Below are positions 11,201 through 23,897 of a DNA stretch of 64,000 bases, piece by piece. The notes beneath the pieces are model-generated. The model worked only from the letters and a program-made list of their open reading frames with translations. It was not told the DNA's origin and did not search any database. The stretch lies in NCBI RefSeq assembly GCF_022682495.2, contig NC_071392.1:52477459-52541458 (forward strand). Reading direction: 5' to 3'. The DNA comes from Desmodus rotundus (Eukaryota; Chordata; Mammalia; Chiroptera; Phyllostomidae). The position numbers and the translations under genes were made by a program. How positions within the stretch are numbered: position 1 is the stretch's first letter; each line of letters opens with the position of its first letter.

Positions 11201-13599
11201 ATCTGTGTGCCATTAAAGAAGAGAAGTGGATCTGGGTGAACAGAAGTCATGCTTATAATAGACATGTAATATTTAGATTGTATTTTATGTAATAGTTTAG
11301 AGAAATTGCTTCCTTTCCTAACTAAAATGTTCTTCTTTGATATATACAATGGTCTTTATAGTTTCTTCCTGATGCTGTTCAGCATCTTAAAATAGTATTT
11401 GATATCAGATATCCAAGTTTCCAGGTTTTGGAATAGTCTACTCATCTTCTCAATTGATGGAGCCTCAAGAGATTGCTAAAAATTTAAGTCATGGTAAACT
11501 TGGAAGGGTAAAGAAAGAACTGTGATTATCACTGTTAATGTATGTTTAGGTACTTTAGCTCTTGTGAAAATGTAAATTAGCCCTTATTCCTGTGGTCCTC
11601 AGAATCTTCTAGAGACGTGCAGAGGAGATACACAACATTATAAATATAACACTATAAACCTGAATCAGGAAAGGCTGGGTCACCCATTGAACATCTATAG
11701 GTATTCTTGCTGTAAAAATCAACTAAGGTAAAGGTATATGCATGGTCAAATAAGTGCAGTAATAGTCAATTAAGCAAAGTAATAGTTTTCCATTCTATAG
11801 AATTTTGATTATCATTAGTAAGCCAATATACATTATGAATTTTATAATGGGAACATTATATGATGTGTTTGCAAAACTTATTCAATTTTGGAAATGTCTC
11901 AATATCTTGAGAAACCCTAATGTTTTGCAAAACACAGTTTAGGAAATCTTGCCCTGGCGAGATTAAAATGAGATATTAGTTCTCTATGGAGTTTTCTCCC
12001 CACACTCTAATCAGCATCATCAAAACTACCATGGGTTAAGAGTTGAAAGCCCAAGTTGGTTTCATGAAGTTCAACACCCATCTCCCTGCTGCAGTCTTCT
12101 CCCTAGATACCAACCATTTCTCTTCTCTTAGTTCTGATTTGCCCAGGATGGATCCTGTCCATCTCCGCCTATGAATCACTGAGCCGGCTTGTTGCACTCC
12201 ACATTATTAAATAGCCATTCCAAATGAGCTCACATATTCTAGAAAGGGCCTATCTCTTCACTGAATCTAGCCATGTCAGCACAGTCTCCTCACAGTGAAG
12301 CTCTGAAAGCTGCTCCTGGATAAATGTTCCAAGGTCACTTAACACCAAGCATAAAGTTGAAAAGATGACATGCCCATACATAAATGAACCATTTATGAGA
12401 TTAATTAACAAATAAATTGAAACACTTCGAACTTGAGATCCATGTTCCAAAGCCAACTCACAATTCAGATATCCTATCATCCTTGCTAGCTGATAATATA
12501 TTTCTAATGGCAACAGTTTGACAAGACTGGCACTGGCAGCGCTATTAAGGAGCCATTGTCAGAGAAGTCAGACCTACAGAGAATATGTCTGCTAAGTGAG
12601 TTGGACTTGCTAGAACCCAAAACTTCTCTGTAGGGTTTACAATCTCTATTAACCACCACTTATGTATCTAATACTCCTTGCCTTTAAATGAACATCACTA
12701 AACAAATAAATTTGTAATAACATAATAAAGTATTTTTAAATTTGAATATATTTACTAGATAAATTTTACTGTCAAAGAGAATGACTATTAAGGGCCCATA
12801 ATAGTTCCTCAGTGGAAATGGAATTCAGCTTCCCAAGTTTGAGATTTCTAAAACCATAATATCAAGCTAAGTCTTTCATCCTATATGCTAATTTGGGTTA
12901 AAATCTTGTCTAAAGTGGTTGCCTGTCTGCAGACTGGCAGTGTGGACCTGGGTCCCCCTCACTAACTTGGGAGGCTGACAACCCATCTGTTCTTCCATTT
13001 CCTAATTTACAAAACAGAGAGTATCACAAGTATCCAACTACTTTCCAGGACCTACATTTCAGAATATGCATGTTTGACAAATTTGTATAGATTCCAGCCC
13101 CCAGGAGTGGTCCCAAACACATTTTTTATTTGCTTATAAAGCTTCACTAATGGTAGAGGACAGTAAAGTTAAAATAGAAGGAAAAAACATAAGTTTTCTT
13201 TCTTCCCTACTTCCCATCTTACCCAGAGATGAAAAATTTATTCAATTACTAACTTAACACAGCGATTAAGACATGTGGTTCTGAAAAGGCAGCTGGTACA
13301 CATTGTCTCCTTTCTTATGAAAACAGAATCTAGCACAGGGTGAGGTTAAAGGCCTATAGACTTTTACTTTCTGACTGGCATCTGAGAACTTGCATATCTT
13401 CAAAAAGAAAAAAAGTAATAAAAGTAAAGTTACTATTTCAAGGGGCCTGAAAAAATATGTCAGCTAGGTAACCTACCTTTAGCTCTGAATAAAAGGATGT
13501 AATATAGGAGGATAAGAAACTCCACAGTGCTACTCAGGCCCTCTCTCCCATCACATATAATGATTATACTCTCCAGAAACTCACTACCCCCACTCTTCC
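11201..13599. other. Unique AT-rich sequence
   Basis: No gene, RNA or repeat family recognised over about 2.4 kb. Short open frames (for example minus strand 12250-12513) have no recognisable product. Confidence 0.4.
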
Positions 13600-13695
13600 C
13601 ACCATACATACACACACACACATGCACCTGCACACACTCACTCATGCTTACACTGTCACGCACACACATGCTCTCATACATTCACATTCACACTC
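13600..13695. repeat. Degenerate CA-rich simple repeat
   Basis: Short CACACA runs are interrupted by tgcacctg, ctcactcatgct and similar words. It is an imperfect CA-type microsatellite or minisatellite. Confidence 0.8.
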
Positions 13696-14778
13696 CTACT
13701 TTCTAATCCAACAGACCTGCCAGAGCAGTAATTACATCAAGCATTCGAAATAGCTTCAAAATCAAGTTTCATATTTTTTTCTTGGAGCCCTTGACATGAG
13801 TATATGAAACATCTTGTGAAACAGAAATGGCTAAAGGAAGGACCCAAGATGGCAGAGGAGTAAGTGGAAGCTACACTAATCTCCTCCCAGAACCAAATCG
13901 GAATTACAAATAAATTAAAGAAAAATCATCCTGAATAAGCAACTGAACACTAGATGGAGAAACGCTTTATAACCAAAGGCAAATGGAAGAAACCACATCA
14001 CCACAACGAGACTGGTAAAGAGTGCAAAGGAGGCACAAGAGGGATGGCTGGGCTCCCATGAGTGGCAGCTGAAGTTCCAGAGGATACTTCAGGGGCTGGG
14101 GCATGGTTCCCCCTGAGAAGTGTGGGGTCCAAACCCCAAGCTGAGTTCCACAACCTAGAGCACCAGAACTACACAAGGAACCCAGATAACATCTTGCTGT
14201 GAAAAGCAGTGAGGCTTCTCTCTGCCAGGGAGAGATGGCTAGAGATGCAGAGATCCCCTTAAAGGGCCAATGCACAAAATTTTGTTTGCAGTCACTAATG
14301 CAGGGCTCTACCAAAGGGAGGGCAGAGTGGAATAGAGAGGTCTGGTGAGAGTCTGGGGTTGGTGTCTCTGGGGAGAGAACTGAAGGATCCCTGAGCTGAG
14401 TCATTCCCTATGCTGCAGAAGTCATCTTTCTTTGGCAGAGCACTTCCCTCCAGGTGGCATCAGCCTGAGGGGAAGCAATAGCCCTATCCATAGGATCCCT
14501 CTCACCCCATCCTGTGGATCTTAATACAGGCAGCTGAGTACAGCTGGAGGCTATATCAGTGATCCATCTTAACAACTAAGGTAGATCTCTAGGACCTCTG
14601 AGTTGACCCCTCAGCTGGACCTGGTGCTGGCAAAAGATGGCCTTGGTGTGCAGCCTGGTTCTTCCTACACACATCCAGGTCCAGCACAGGAGCCACACAC
14701 TATGGATCACTGATAGCTTCAAACAGGTTGACAAGTCACAGGCAGTGTCTGACATAGCTCTGAACCAGAGTCTTTGAA

Positions 14779-15663
14779 GATCTACCTAATACATAGAAAA
14801 AAGTACAAAGAAGCAGCCAAAATGAGAAGACAAAGAAATGGACCCCAAACAATAGAATAAAAGTATTCCCCAGAGAATAACTAAGTGAAATGGAAACAAG
14901 CAATTTATCAGCCAGAGCATTTAGTGTAATGATTAAAACAATACTCAACAGCATGAAAAAAGACATGGAGACTACAAAAAAGGACCAGTCAGAAATAAAG
15001 AATGCAATATCTGAAATAAATAATACACTGGAAGGAATAGACAGTATGTTAGATGAAGCAGAGGACTGAATCCATGATTTGTAAGACAAGGTAGAAAAAC
15101 CATCCAAGTAGAGCAGCAAAAACAAAAAAGAATTTAAAAAATGAAGAGAGCTTAAGAAACCTTTTGAAAAACATGAAGCATAACATCATCCACATCATGG
15201 GAATACTAGAAGGAGAAGAGAATGAGCAAGAGATAATAATGACTGAAAACTTCCCTTTCCTTATCTGTGAAGGAAAAAGAGAAAGAAGTCAAGGAAGCAC
15301 AGAGAATCTCAAACAAGATGGACATAAAGAGGCCTACACCAAGGAACATCATTAAAATGGCAAAGCTTAAAGGCAAGGAGAGATCTTAAAGTCACAATAG
15401 AAAAGCATTTAGTTATGTACAAAGGAGCTCAAACTAGATGGTCATCTGATGTCTCAACAAAAACATTACAGGCCAGAAAGGATTGGCATGAAATATTCAA
15501 GGTGATGAAAAGTGAGGACCTATAATCAAGGCTACTTTACCCAATGAGACTATCATTTGAAAGTGAAGGACAAATAAAGAGCTACCCAGACAAGAAAAAG
15601 CTAAAAAATTTTGTTAACACCAAACCAGTACTGCAACAAATGTTAAAGGGCTTGATTAAGTAG
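14779..15663 (+). pseudogene. L1 ORF1 remnant
   Basis: The translation follows L1 ORF1p in order. First comes a lysine and glutamate-rich N-terminal and coiled-coil part with repeated isoleucine and asparagine words (near 14930-15060). The RRM-like segment IIHIMGILEGEENEQE follows (15185-15230), then the C-terminal domain ending LLKGLIK at the stop near 15661. Several internal stops and shifts break it. ORF1p normally coats L1 RNA as a trimer. The HAL1 at 15675 landed just after the stop codon. Confidence 0.75.
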
Positions 15664-15674
15664 AAGATGAAAAA

Positions 15675-17111
15675 GGAGTTCCAGTTAAGATGGAGGCATA
15701 GGTAGAAACCCTTCATTTCCTCGTACACCAAAAGGAGGATAACAAACAATCTGAAATCAATAAACAACCAGAAGTGCCAGAAAATCAAACTGCACAGACC
15801 TCTGACAACCGAGGAATTAAAGAAATAGTCAACTAAACCAACCAGACCGGTGCACCAAGACAAAGAAATATGGCCCAAATGAAAGAACAGAGCAAAACTC
15901 CAGAAAGGGAGCAAAGCGATGAAGAGATAGCCCACCTATCTGATGGAGAGTTCAAAGCCCTGGTAGTCAAAATGCTCACAGAACTGATTGAGCTTGGCTG
16001 CAAAGTGAAAGATACCCAAAGTGAAATAAAGCAAAATATTCAGGGAGCCAACAGTGACAGGAAGGAAACCAGGACTCAAATCAATGATTTGGAACAAAAG
16101 GAAGAAATAATCATCCAACCGGAACAGAATGAAGAAACAAGAATTCAAAAAAATGAAGAGAGGCTCAGGAACCTCTGGGGCAACTTTAAACATTCCAACA
16201 TCTGAATTATAGGGGTGCCAGAGGAGAAGAACAGCAGCAAATTGAAAACTATTTGAACAAATAACAAAGGAAAACTTCCCCAATCTGGCAAAGGAAATAG
16301 ACTTCCAGAAAGTCCAGGAAGCCCAGAGAGTCCCAAAGAAACTGGACCCAAGGAGGAACACACCAAAGCACATCATAATTACATTACCCAAAAATTAAAC
16401 AAAAGGGGAGAATCTTAGAAGCAGCAAGAGAAGAGGACACAGTTACCTACAAAGGAGTTCCCATAAGACTGTCAGCTGATTTTTCAAAAGAGACCTTACA
16501 GGCAAGAAGGGGCTGGAAAGAAGTATTTGAAGTCACGAAAGGCAAGGACCTACATCCAAGATTACTCTATCCAGCAAAGCTATCATTTAGAATGGAAGGG
16601 CAGATAAAGTGCTTTCCAGATAGGGTCAAGTTAAAGGAGTTCATCATCACCAAGTCCTTATTATATGAAATGTTAAAGGGACTTATTTAAGAATTGAAGA
16701 AGAGCAAAAACTATGAACAGTAAAATGACACCAAACTCACAACTATCAAAAATGAACCTGAAAAAAGAAAGAAAAAGAATGAAAACAAAAACTTAGGAAA
16801 CAACTAGAACAGGAACAGAATCAGAGAAATGGACATTACATGGAGGGTTTTCAGTGAGGAGGGGGAGGGGAGGAATGGGGGGAAAGGTACAGGGAATAAG
16901 AAACATAATTGGTAGGTGTAAAATAGACGGGGAGAGGTAAAAGATGGTATAGGAAACAGAATTCTAAGAACTTATAAGTACAACCCATGGACATGAACTA
17001 AGTTGGCGGCGGGGGGGAATGCTGGAGGGTTGGAGGTGTAGGGAGGATAAAGGGGGAGAATTGGAAAAACTGTAATAGCATAATCAATAAAATATACTTT
17101 AAAAAATAAAA
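15675..17111 (+). mobile_element. HAL1 element A (short 5'UTR form)
   Basis: This 1437-bp element has a 195-bp 5'UTR, a single ORF1-type frame (15870 to about 16690) and a 3'UTR ending agcataatcaataaaatata, with no ORF2. That is the layout of a half-L1 (HAL1). A 17-bp target duplication, aagtagaagatgaaaaa at 15658-15674 and aagtagaagataaaaaa at 17112-17128, shows a complete insertion into the host L1 just after its ORF1. Relative to the copies at 17960 and 54186 the 5'UTR lacks several hundred bases, with a clean junction at 15849/15850 (ccagaccg joined to gtgcacc). Confidence 0.88.
15870..16690 (+). pseudogene. HAL1 A ORF1 (broken)
   Basis: The frame starts MAQMKEQSKTPEREQSDEEI and runs through a glutamate/lysine-rich coiled-coil region (ELIELGCKVKDTQSEIKQN) to NIQIIGVPE-type RRM sequence. 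There a TGA at about 16203 replaces a sense codon just before IIGVPEE. Further shifts follow around 16240-16260. The C-terminal domain is still recognisable (AREEDTVTYKGVP, LSFRMEGQIKCFPD, LLYEMLKGLI). It is an L1 ORF1p-like RNA-binding protein remnant, about 270 codons if undamaged, and not functional as it stands. Confidence 0.8.
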
Positions 17112-17959
17112 AAGTAGAAGATAAAAAAAGAAAAGAAAAAACAGAAACAAATGGTTAAAAAATAAAATGGTAATACATAGGTAACTATCAATAATCACCT
17201 TAAATGTGAATGGCTTAAATGCTCCAACCAAAAGATATATGGTAGCTGAATGGTTAAGGAAACAAGATATATATATATACATATATATGTATATACTGTC
17301 TCCAAGAGACATGCCACAGATCAAAAGATACACACAGACTAAAAGTAAAGGGATATAAAAAGATATTTTATGCAAATTGAAAGGAAATAAAGCTAGGGTA
17401 GCCATATGTATATACAAATAAATAGACTTGAAAACCAAGGCTATAGAAAGAGGCAAAGAAAGACACTACATAAAGGAAACAAACAAACAAGAGGACATAA
17501 CCCTAGTAAACATTTATGCACCCAAAATAGGAGCACCTAAATATGTAAAACAAATCTTGATAGACATAAAGGGATAGATCAACAGAAATATAGTCATAGT
17601 AGAGGGTTTAACACCCCATTAAAAACCTCAATGGGTAGATCTTCCAGACAGAAAATCAACAAGGAGACAGTGGCCTTAAATATCACACTAGATCAAATGG
17701 ATTTAATTGATATCTTCAGAGTATTTCATAACAAAGCAGCAGAAAGACATACTTTTCATGCACATGGAATGTTTCCTAGGAGAGACCACATGTTAGGTTA
17801 AGAAGCAAATCTTAATAAATAAATTCAAGAAGATTGAAATTATATCTGGCATCTTTTCTGACTACAATGCTATGATGAGAAATTAATCACAAGAAGAACA
17901 GTGAAAAATTCCAAAAGGCATGGAAGCTAAAATGACGTTATTAAAAAGGAATGGATGGG

Positions 17960-19820
17960 GAGGAGATTCCAGCCAAGATGCAGGCATAGGTAGATACACT
18001 TTGCATCCTCAACAAAAAGGATAGCAACCAATTTAAAAACAAAAAGCAACCAAAACACCCAGAAAATCAAACTGCATGGAAGTCCAACAACCAAGAAGTT
18101 AAAGAAACATTCATCCAGACTGATAAAAGGGGCAGACACAGGAAGCTGGGACAACTGGGATGTGTGACAAGGCAGTGGCTGGCAGACCGGGTGATCCCAC
18201 TTTTTATGTGCAGGTAAGCAGGGAGGAACAACTGGGGAGTGAGAGAGATCATACAACCCAGGGTTCCAGTGTGGAAAACTAAAGCTTCAAAACCTCTGGC
18301 TGTAAAAACCTGTGGAGGTTGCGGGGGTAGGAGAAACTCCCAGTCTAACAGGAGAGTCTGTCAGGGGATCCCACAGCATCCTACAATGTGCAGAAGCCCA
18401 CCACGTGGGAATCAAAGGGCACAACCTGCTTGTGGGAAGCGAGGGAAGTGACTGAAAGCAGGGTGAGAGCTGAGCAAGAAGCATTGTTCCCTCTTTAACC
18501 CCTCTTCCACAGACAGCACCACAACACAGTGAAATGGGTTGCCCCACCCTGGTGAATACTTAAGGCTCTGCCTTTAAAACATAACAGGTGTGGTGAGACA
18601 AAGAAATATAGCCCAAATGAAAGAACACCAGAAATTCCAGAAAGAGAACTAAGTGACGAAGACATAGCCAACCTATCAGATGCACAATTCAAAACACTGG
18701 TATCAGGATGCTCACAGAAATGATGGAGTATAGTCGCAAGATAAAGGAAGAAGTGAAGGCTGTGCAAAGTGAAATAAAGAAAAGTATACAGGGAACCAAC
18801 AGTGAAGGAAAGGAAACAGGGACTCAAATCAATGATTTGGAACAGAAGGAAGAAATAAACATTCAACCAGAATAGAATGAAGAAACAAGACTTCAAAAAA
18901 TGAGAAGAGGCTTACAAACCTATTGGACAATTTTAAACATTCCTACATCTGAATAATCATAGGAGTGCCAGAAGGAGAAGAGGAAGAGCAAGAAATTGAA
19001 AATTTATTTGAACAGTAATGAAGGAACACTTCCCCAGTCTGGCAAAAGAAATACACATGCAAGTCCAGGAAGCTCACAGAGTCTCAAAAAAGTTGGACCC
19101 AAGGAGAAACACACCAAGATATATCATAATTAAATTACTCAAGATTTACGATAAGGAGAGAATCTTAAAAGCAGCAAGAGAAAAGGAGACAGTTACCTAC
19201 AAAGGAGTTCCCAAAAGACTATCAGCTGGTTTCTCAAAAGAAACCTTACAGGCAAAAGAGGCTGAAAAGAAGTATTTGAAGTCATGAAAAGCAAGGACCT
19301 ACAACCTAGACTACTCTATTTAGTAAAGCTATCATTTAGAGTGGGAGGGCAGATAAATTGCTTCCCAGATAAAGTTAAACGAGTTCATCATCACCAAGCC
19401 CTTATTATATGAAGTGTTAAAGGGACTTATCTAAGTAAAAGAAGATGATCAAAACTATGAATAGTAAAATGACAACAAACTCACAACTGAACCTAAAAAC
19501 AAATACAAACTAAGTCAACAACTAGAACAGAGACAGAGTCACAAAAATGGAGATCACATGGAGGTTTATCAGCAGGGAGGGGTTTGAGGGAGAATGGGGA
19601 AAAAGGTATAGGGAATAAGAAGCATAATTGGTAGGCACAAAATAGACAGGGAGAGGTTAAGAATAGTATAGGAAATGGAGAAGCCAAAGAACTTATATGT
19701 ATGACCCATGGACATGAACTAAGTGGGGGAATGCTGGAGGGAGGACCGTGCAGGTTGGAAGGGGATAAAGGGAAGAAAAAAATGGGACAACTGTAATAGC
19801 ATAATCAATAAAATACACTG
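17960..19820 (+). mobile_element. HAL1 element B (long 5'UTR form)
   Basis: A second HAL1 sits in the same host L1. The start agattccagccaagatgcag is followed by a 5'UTR of about 650 bp, ORF1 and the HAL1 3'UTR ending agcataatcaataaaataca. A 14-bp duplication with two differences, aaggaatggatggg (17946-17959) and aagaaatgaatggg (19821-19834), flanks it, and the L1 ORF2 reading resumes after it. The ORF1 start codon is mutated (atagcccaaatg instead of atggcc), and several frameshifts follow. The segment 18122-18587 is the part absent from HAL1 A. Its right end is acag|gtg, but its left end reads tgata rather than a GT. Confidence 0.85.
18607..19434 (+). pseudogene. HAL1 B ORF1 (broken)
   Basis: It is recognised by DEDIANLSDAQFKTLV-like sequence with shifts, an IQGTNSEGKETGTQINDLEQ-like coiled-coil end, a GVPEGEEEEQEIENLFEQ segment, then MKEHFPSLAKEIHMQVQEAH and the C-terminal YKGVPKRLSAGFSKETLQA. 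The initiator ATG is ATA, a premature stop lies in the coiled coil near 18873 and frames change repeatedly. It is the same ORF1p-type product as in HAL1 A, and not functional. Confidence 0.75.
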
Positions 19821-20594
19821 AAGAAATGAATGGGTCCATAACAAGATCAAGGAAGGAATGAAAGATACCTGGAAACAAATTAAAATGAAAACACAACAAC
19901 CCAACATCTGTGGTAAACAGGAAAAACAATATAAGAAGATATTCATATCATTGCAGGAGTACATGTAGAAACAAGAAAAATCTCAAATTTAACTTTACAC
20001 TTAAAGGAACTTGAAAAAGAACAACAAAGCCTAAAGTGAGTACAAGAAAGAAAATAATAAAGATCAGCAGAAATAAATGGAGTCAAAACACAATACAAAA
20101 GAACAATAAATCGAGGAGCTGGTTCTTTGAAGAGATAAACAAGATTGAAAAACCTTTAATCAGACTCATCAAAAAAAAAAAAAGAAAAGAAATAAGATCC
20201 AAATAAATAAAATCAGTAATGGAAAAGAAGAAATAACAACTGACACTGAAGAAATACAAAGGATTGTAAGAAAATACTGTAACAATTATACCAGCAAATT
20301 GGACAATCTGGGTGAAATGGATAAATTCCTAGAAATATACATTCTTCCAAAGTTAAATCAGGAAGAATCAGAGAATCTAAATAGACAGATTACACCTAGT
20401 GAAACTGAAGCAGTAATCAAGAAACTCTCAACAAACCAAAGTTCTGGACCCAGAGCTTCACAGGTAAATTTTACCAAACATGCCGAGAACTAACACCTCT
20501 CCTTTTCAAACTATTTCAAAAAGTTCAAGAGGAGGGAAGACTCCCAAGCTCATTCTACAACGCCAGCATTTTCCTAATTCAAAACCATATAAAG

Positions 20595-20808
20595 CAGGGG
20601 TGTTGAACTCATTTTCATTAGGGACCACATCAGCCTCATGATTGCCTTCAAAGGGCCGAATGCAATTTTAAGACTGTATAAATGTAACTACTCCTTATCA
20701 GCTAAGCAAGAGCTCGGCACTGCCACTGGATAGAAACAAGGTGCCAGGCCGGATAAAATAAGGTGGAGAGCCAGATTCAGCCCACGGGCCTTGTGTTTGC
20801 CACCTGTG
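20595..20808 (+). mobile_element. hAT-type MITE
   Basis: A 214-bp element without coding capacity begins caggggtgttgaactcattt and ends with the complement of caggtggcaaacacaagg, giving imperfect terminal inverted repeats. It is flanked by a perfect 8-bp duplication, atataaag, at 20587-20594 and 20809-20816, the size made by hAT transposases. It lies within the reverse transcriptase region of the host L1. A related copy sits at 38853-39027. Confidence 0.88.
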
Positions 20809-23281
20809 ATATAAAGACACTACAGAAAAAAGAGAAAAGTACAGGCCAATATCCCTGATGAACATAGACACTAAAATCCTAAACAATATATTAGCAAACC
20901 AAATATAGCAATCCATCAAAATGATCACACCATGATAAAATGGGATTTATTCCAGGGATGCACTTTGGTACAATATTCACAAATCAATAAATGTGATACA
21001 CCACATAAACAAAATGAAGGATAAAAGCCACGTGATCATATCAGTGGATGCAGAAAAAGCATTTGATAAAATCCAGCACCCACTTGTGATAAAAACTCTC
21101 AGCAAAGTGGGAATAGAAGGAATATACCTAAACTTAATAAAGACCATATGTGACAAGCCCATGTCCAGCATCATATCGGAAAAAAACACAAGTCTTCTCC
21201 TTAAGGCTGGGAACAAGACAGGGATGTCTGCTTTCACCTCTCGTTCAACATAGTTATGGAAGTGCTAGCCATGGCAATCAGATAAGAAGAAAAAATAAAA
21301 GTCATCAAATTGGAAAGGAAGAAGTAAAACTATCTTTATTTGCAGATGACATTTTACTATACGTAGAGAACCCTAAAGATTCTGCCAGAAACTATCAGAA
21401 CTAGTAAAGAATTCAGCAAAGTAGCAGGATACAAAATTAATATCCCAGAATCAGTTGCATTTTTATATGCCAATAACTAATTAACAGGGAGAGAAATTAA
21501 GAAAACAAACCCATGCAAGATTGCTTCAAAAGGAATAAAATACCTAGAAATAAATATAAGATGTAAAAGACCTGTATGTGAAAAACTATAAAACACTGAA
21601 GAAAGAAACTGAAGAAGGTACAAATAACTGGAAGCATATATGTATTCATGGTTAGCAGGATTTAACATCATTAAAATGGCCACACTACCCAAAGCAATCT
21701 ATAGATTCAATGCAATTCCTATCAAGATTCCATTGATGTACTTCACAGAACCAGAACAAATATTTCTAAAATTTATATGAAGCCACAAAAGTCTCTGAAT
21801 AGCAACGGTGATCCTGGTAAAGAAAAACAAAGTTGGAAGAATCATGCTGCCTAATATCAATTTATACTACAAGGCCATAGTAATCAAAACAGCATGATAC
21901 TGGCATACAAACAGACACACGGATCAATGGAACAGAATAGAGAGCCCAGAAATAAACCCATACCTTTATAGTCAATTACTATTTGAAAGAGAAAGCAAGC
22001 ACATACAATGGGCTAAAGACAGTTTATTCAATAAATGGTGTTGGAGTAGTTGGATAGATATGTGCAGAAAAATGAAACTAGGGCACTTTCTTATACCACA
22101 CACAAAAATAAATTCAAAATGGGTTAAAGACTTATATGGTAGACCTGAAACCATAAAAATCTTAGAAGTAAATATAGGCAGTAAAATCTCAGGCATTGCT
22201 CGTAGCAATATTTTATCTGATATATCTTCTCAGGGAAGAGAAACAAACAAAAAAATAAATAAATGGGACTACATCAAACCACACATTTTTGGCACAGCAA
22301 AGGAAACCATCAACAAAATAAAAAGACAATCCACCAAGTGGGAGAACATATTCGTTGATACATTTGATAAGGAATCAATATCCAATTTTTTTTAATTTAT
22401 AAAACTCATCACCAAAAAAAACACAATCAAATTAAAGAATGGGTAAAGGACGTGAATAGACACTTCTCCAAAGAGGTCTTACAGATGGCCAATAGACATG
22501 GAAAGATGCTCAACATCACTAATCACTAGAAAAGTGCAAATTAAAACCACAGTGACATATCACCTCACACAAGTCAGAATGACTATCATCAATAAAACAA
22601 CAAACGACAAATGCTGGTGAGGATGTGGAGAAAGGGGATCCATTTTGCACTATTGGTGGGAATGCAGATTGGCGCAATGACTATGGAAAGCAGAATGGAG
22701 ATACCTCAAAAATTTAAAAGTGGATCCACCTTTTGACTCAGCATTCCAACTTCTGGGAATGTATCCTAAGGAACCCAAATCACTAATTCAAAAGAACATA
22801 AGTACCCCTTTGTTCATTGCAGGGTTATTTACAATACCCAAGATATGGAAGCAGCCCAAGTGTCCCTGAGTACATGAGTGGATAAAACAACTCTGGGACA
22901 TTTACATGATGGAATACTACTCAGCCATAAAAAAGAAGAAAAATTTACGTTTACAACAACATGGATGGACCTGGAAAACATTATGCTAAGCGAAATAAGC
23001 CAGTCAGAGAAAGACAAATACCATATGATTTCACTTGTATGTGGAATCTATTGAACAAACTAAAATAACATGCAAAATAGAGACAGACTCATAGATAGCA
23101 AGCAGAATGACATCTATGGAGAGGGGTTAGGAGGTGAAGGGATCAGGCAAAAAGGAAAAAGGACTCATGGACATGGACAACAGTGTGGTGATTGTGGTGG
23201 GGTGTGTATAAGGGAAATAAATGGGAATGGAGAAAAATACAGTAAAAAAGTTAAATATATTTTAAACAAAAGAAAAGAAAA

Positions 23282-23782
23282 GAAACAGTTGGAGAGAGCA
23301 GAGCCTTCATTTTGGGGTGATAGGTACAATGTTAAATAAATAATAATCCAGATGGTTCAATTAATAGAGTACCAGCAGTAAGCCTATATTACACCAGGGG
23401 GAACCAAGAGTACTAAAAGTAAAATAACTCAGGATTAAGCAGGATTCTAGCTGTTTTCTCTGAGGAAAACTTCAATGGAGTTAAATGTTCTTAACTTGAA
23501 AAATTATTCAACAAAAACAAGTGAAGACAAGAAGGAGATAAAGGAGGGGGGATAATTTTGTCACAGAAAGGGCTGAAAATTACTTGAAATTTAGTTCACA
23601 CACAGAGTTAGATACATGGAATCCATTTTTCTACCTACAAACAAGGTAATCCTGTTACACACACATATCCAGGAATGCCAGAGAATTGGCCAATGTTTTG
23701 GAAAATTAAAAAATGGTGCTCTTTTATACTCTCTATCGTGGACATTGGAGAGCTTATGTGATGTTACAAGTATTCACTTATT
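23282..23782. other. Unique sequence
   Basis: No gene or repeat recognised between the full-length L1 and a short L1 tail. Confidence 0.4.
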
Positions 23783-23897
23783 TTTTTTTAATTTTTATTG
23801 TTATTCAATTACAGTTGTATGCCTTTTCTCCCCATCCCTCCACCCCACCCCAGCTGAACCCCCCTCCCTCCCCCACCTCCACCCTCCCACTTAATTT
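23783..23897 (-). mobile_element. Very short L1 3' end
   Basis: The T-rich start (complement of the A-tail) is followed by ttattcaattacagttgtat and the C-rich reverse complement of the bat L1 3'UTR (ccaccccaccccagctgaac). About 115 bases were inserted, a strongly 5'-truncated copy. Confidence 0.8.

Larger units (their letters stand above)
17160..23055 (+). pseudogene. L1 ORF2 remnant, interrupted
   Basis: The endonuclease start is visible at about 17190 (ITLNVNGLNAPTKR), and the frame is quickly broken by stops and an AT-rich expansion at 17268-17297. Reverse transcriptase motif A survives as SVDAEKAFDKIQHP (aspartate codon at 21047-21049) and motif C as LFADDILLYVENP (FADD codons 21339-21350). 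The two lie in different frames. The C-terminal region ends near KDKYHMISLVCGIY at 23055. A HAL1 and a hAT MITE interrupt it. The protein would have supplied endonuclease and reverse transcriptase; this copy cannot. Confidence 0.8.
13825..23281 (+). mobile_element. Near full-length L1, host of nested insertions
   Basis: The element begins near ggacccaagatggcagagg, a typical L1 5' start. It continues with a 5'UTR of about 0.9 kb, ORF1 (about 14779-15663), ORF2 (about 17160-23055) and a 3'UTR ending in an A-rich tail near 23281. It is interrupted by two HAL1 elements and one hAT MITE. Removing them leaves about 5.9 kb, close to full L1 length. The 7-bp word gaaacag at 13818-13824 and 23282-23288 may be the target duplication, but it is short. 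Both reading frames are broken, so the copy is inactive. Confidence 0.85.

Noticed and set aside
15936..16391. Minus-strand open stretch of about 151 codons with hydrophobic runs
   Set aside because: It is the antisense shadow of HAL1 ORF1; the hydrophobic residues come from complementing lysine and glutamate codons.
16998..17456. Minus-strand open stretch resembling a membrane protein
   Set aside because: It spans the HAL1 3'UTR, its A-rich tail and a TA repeat in antisense, which gives phenylalanine, leucine and tyrosine runs.
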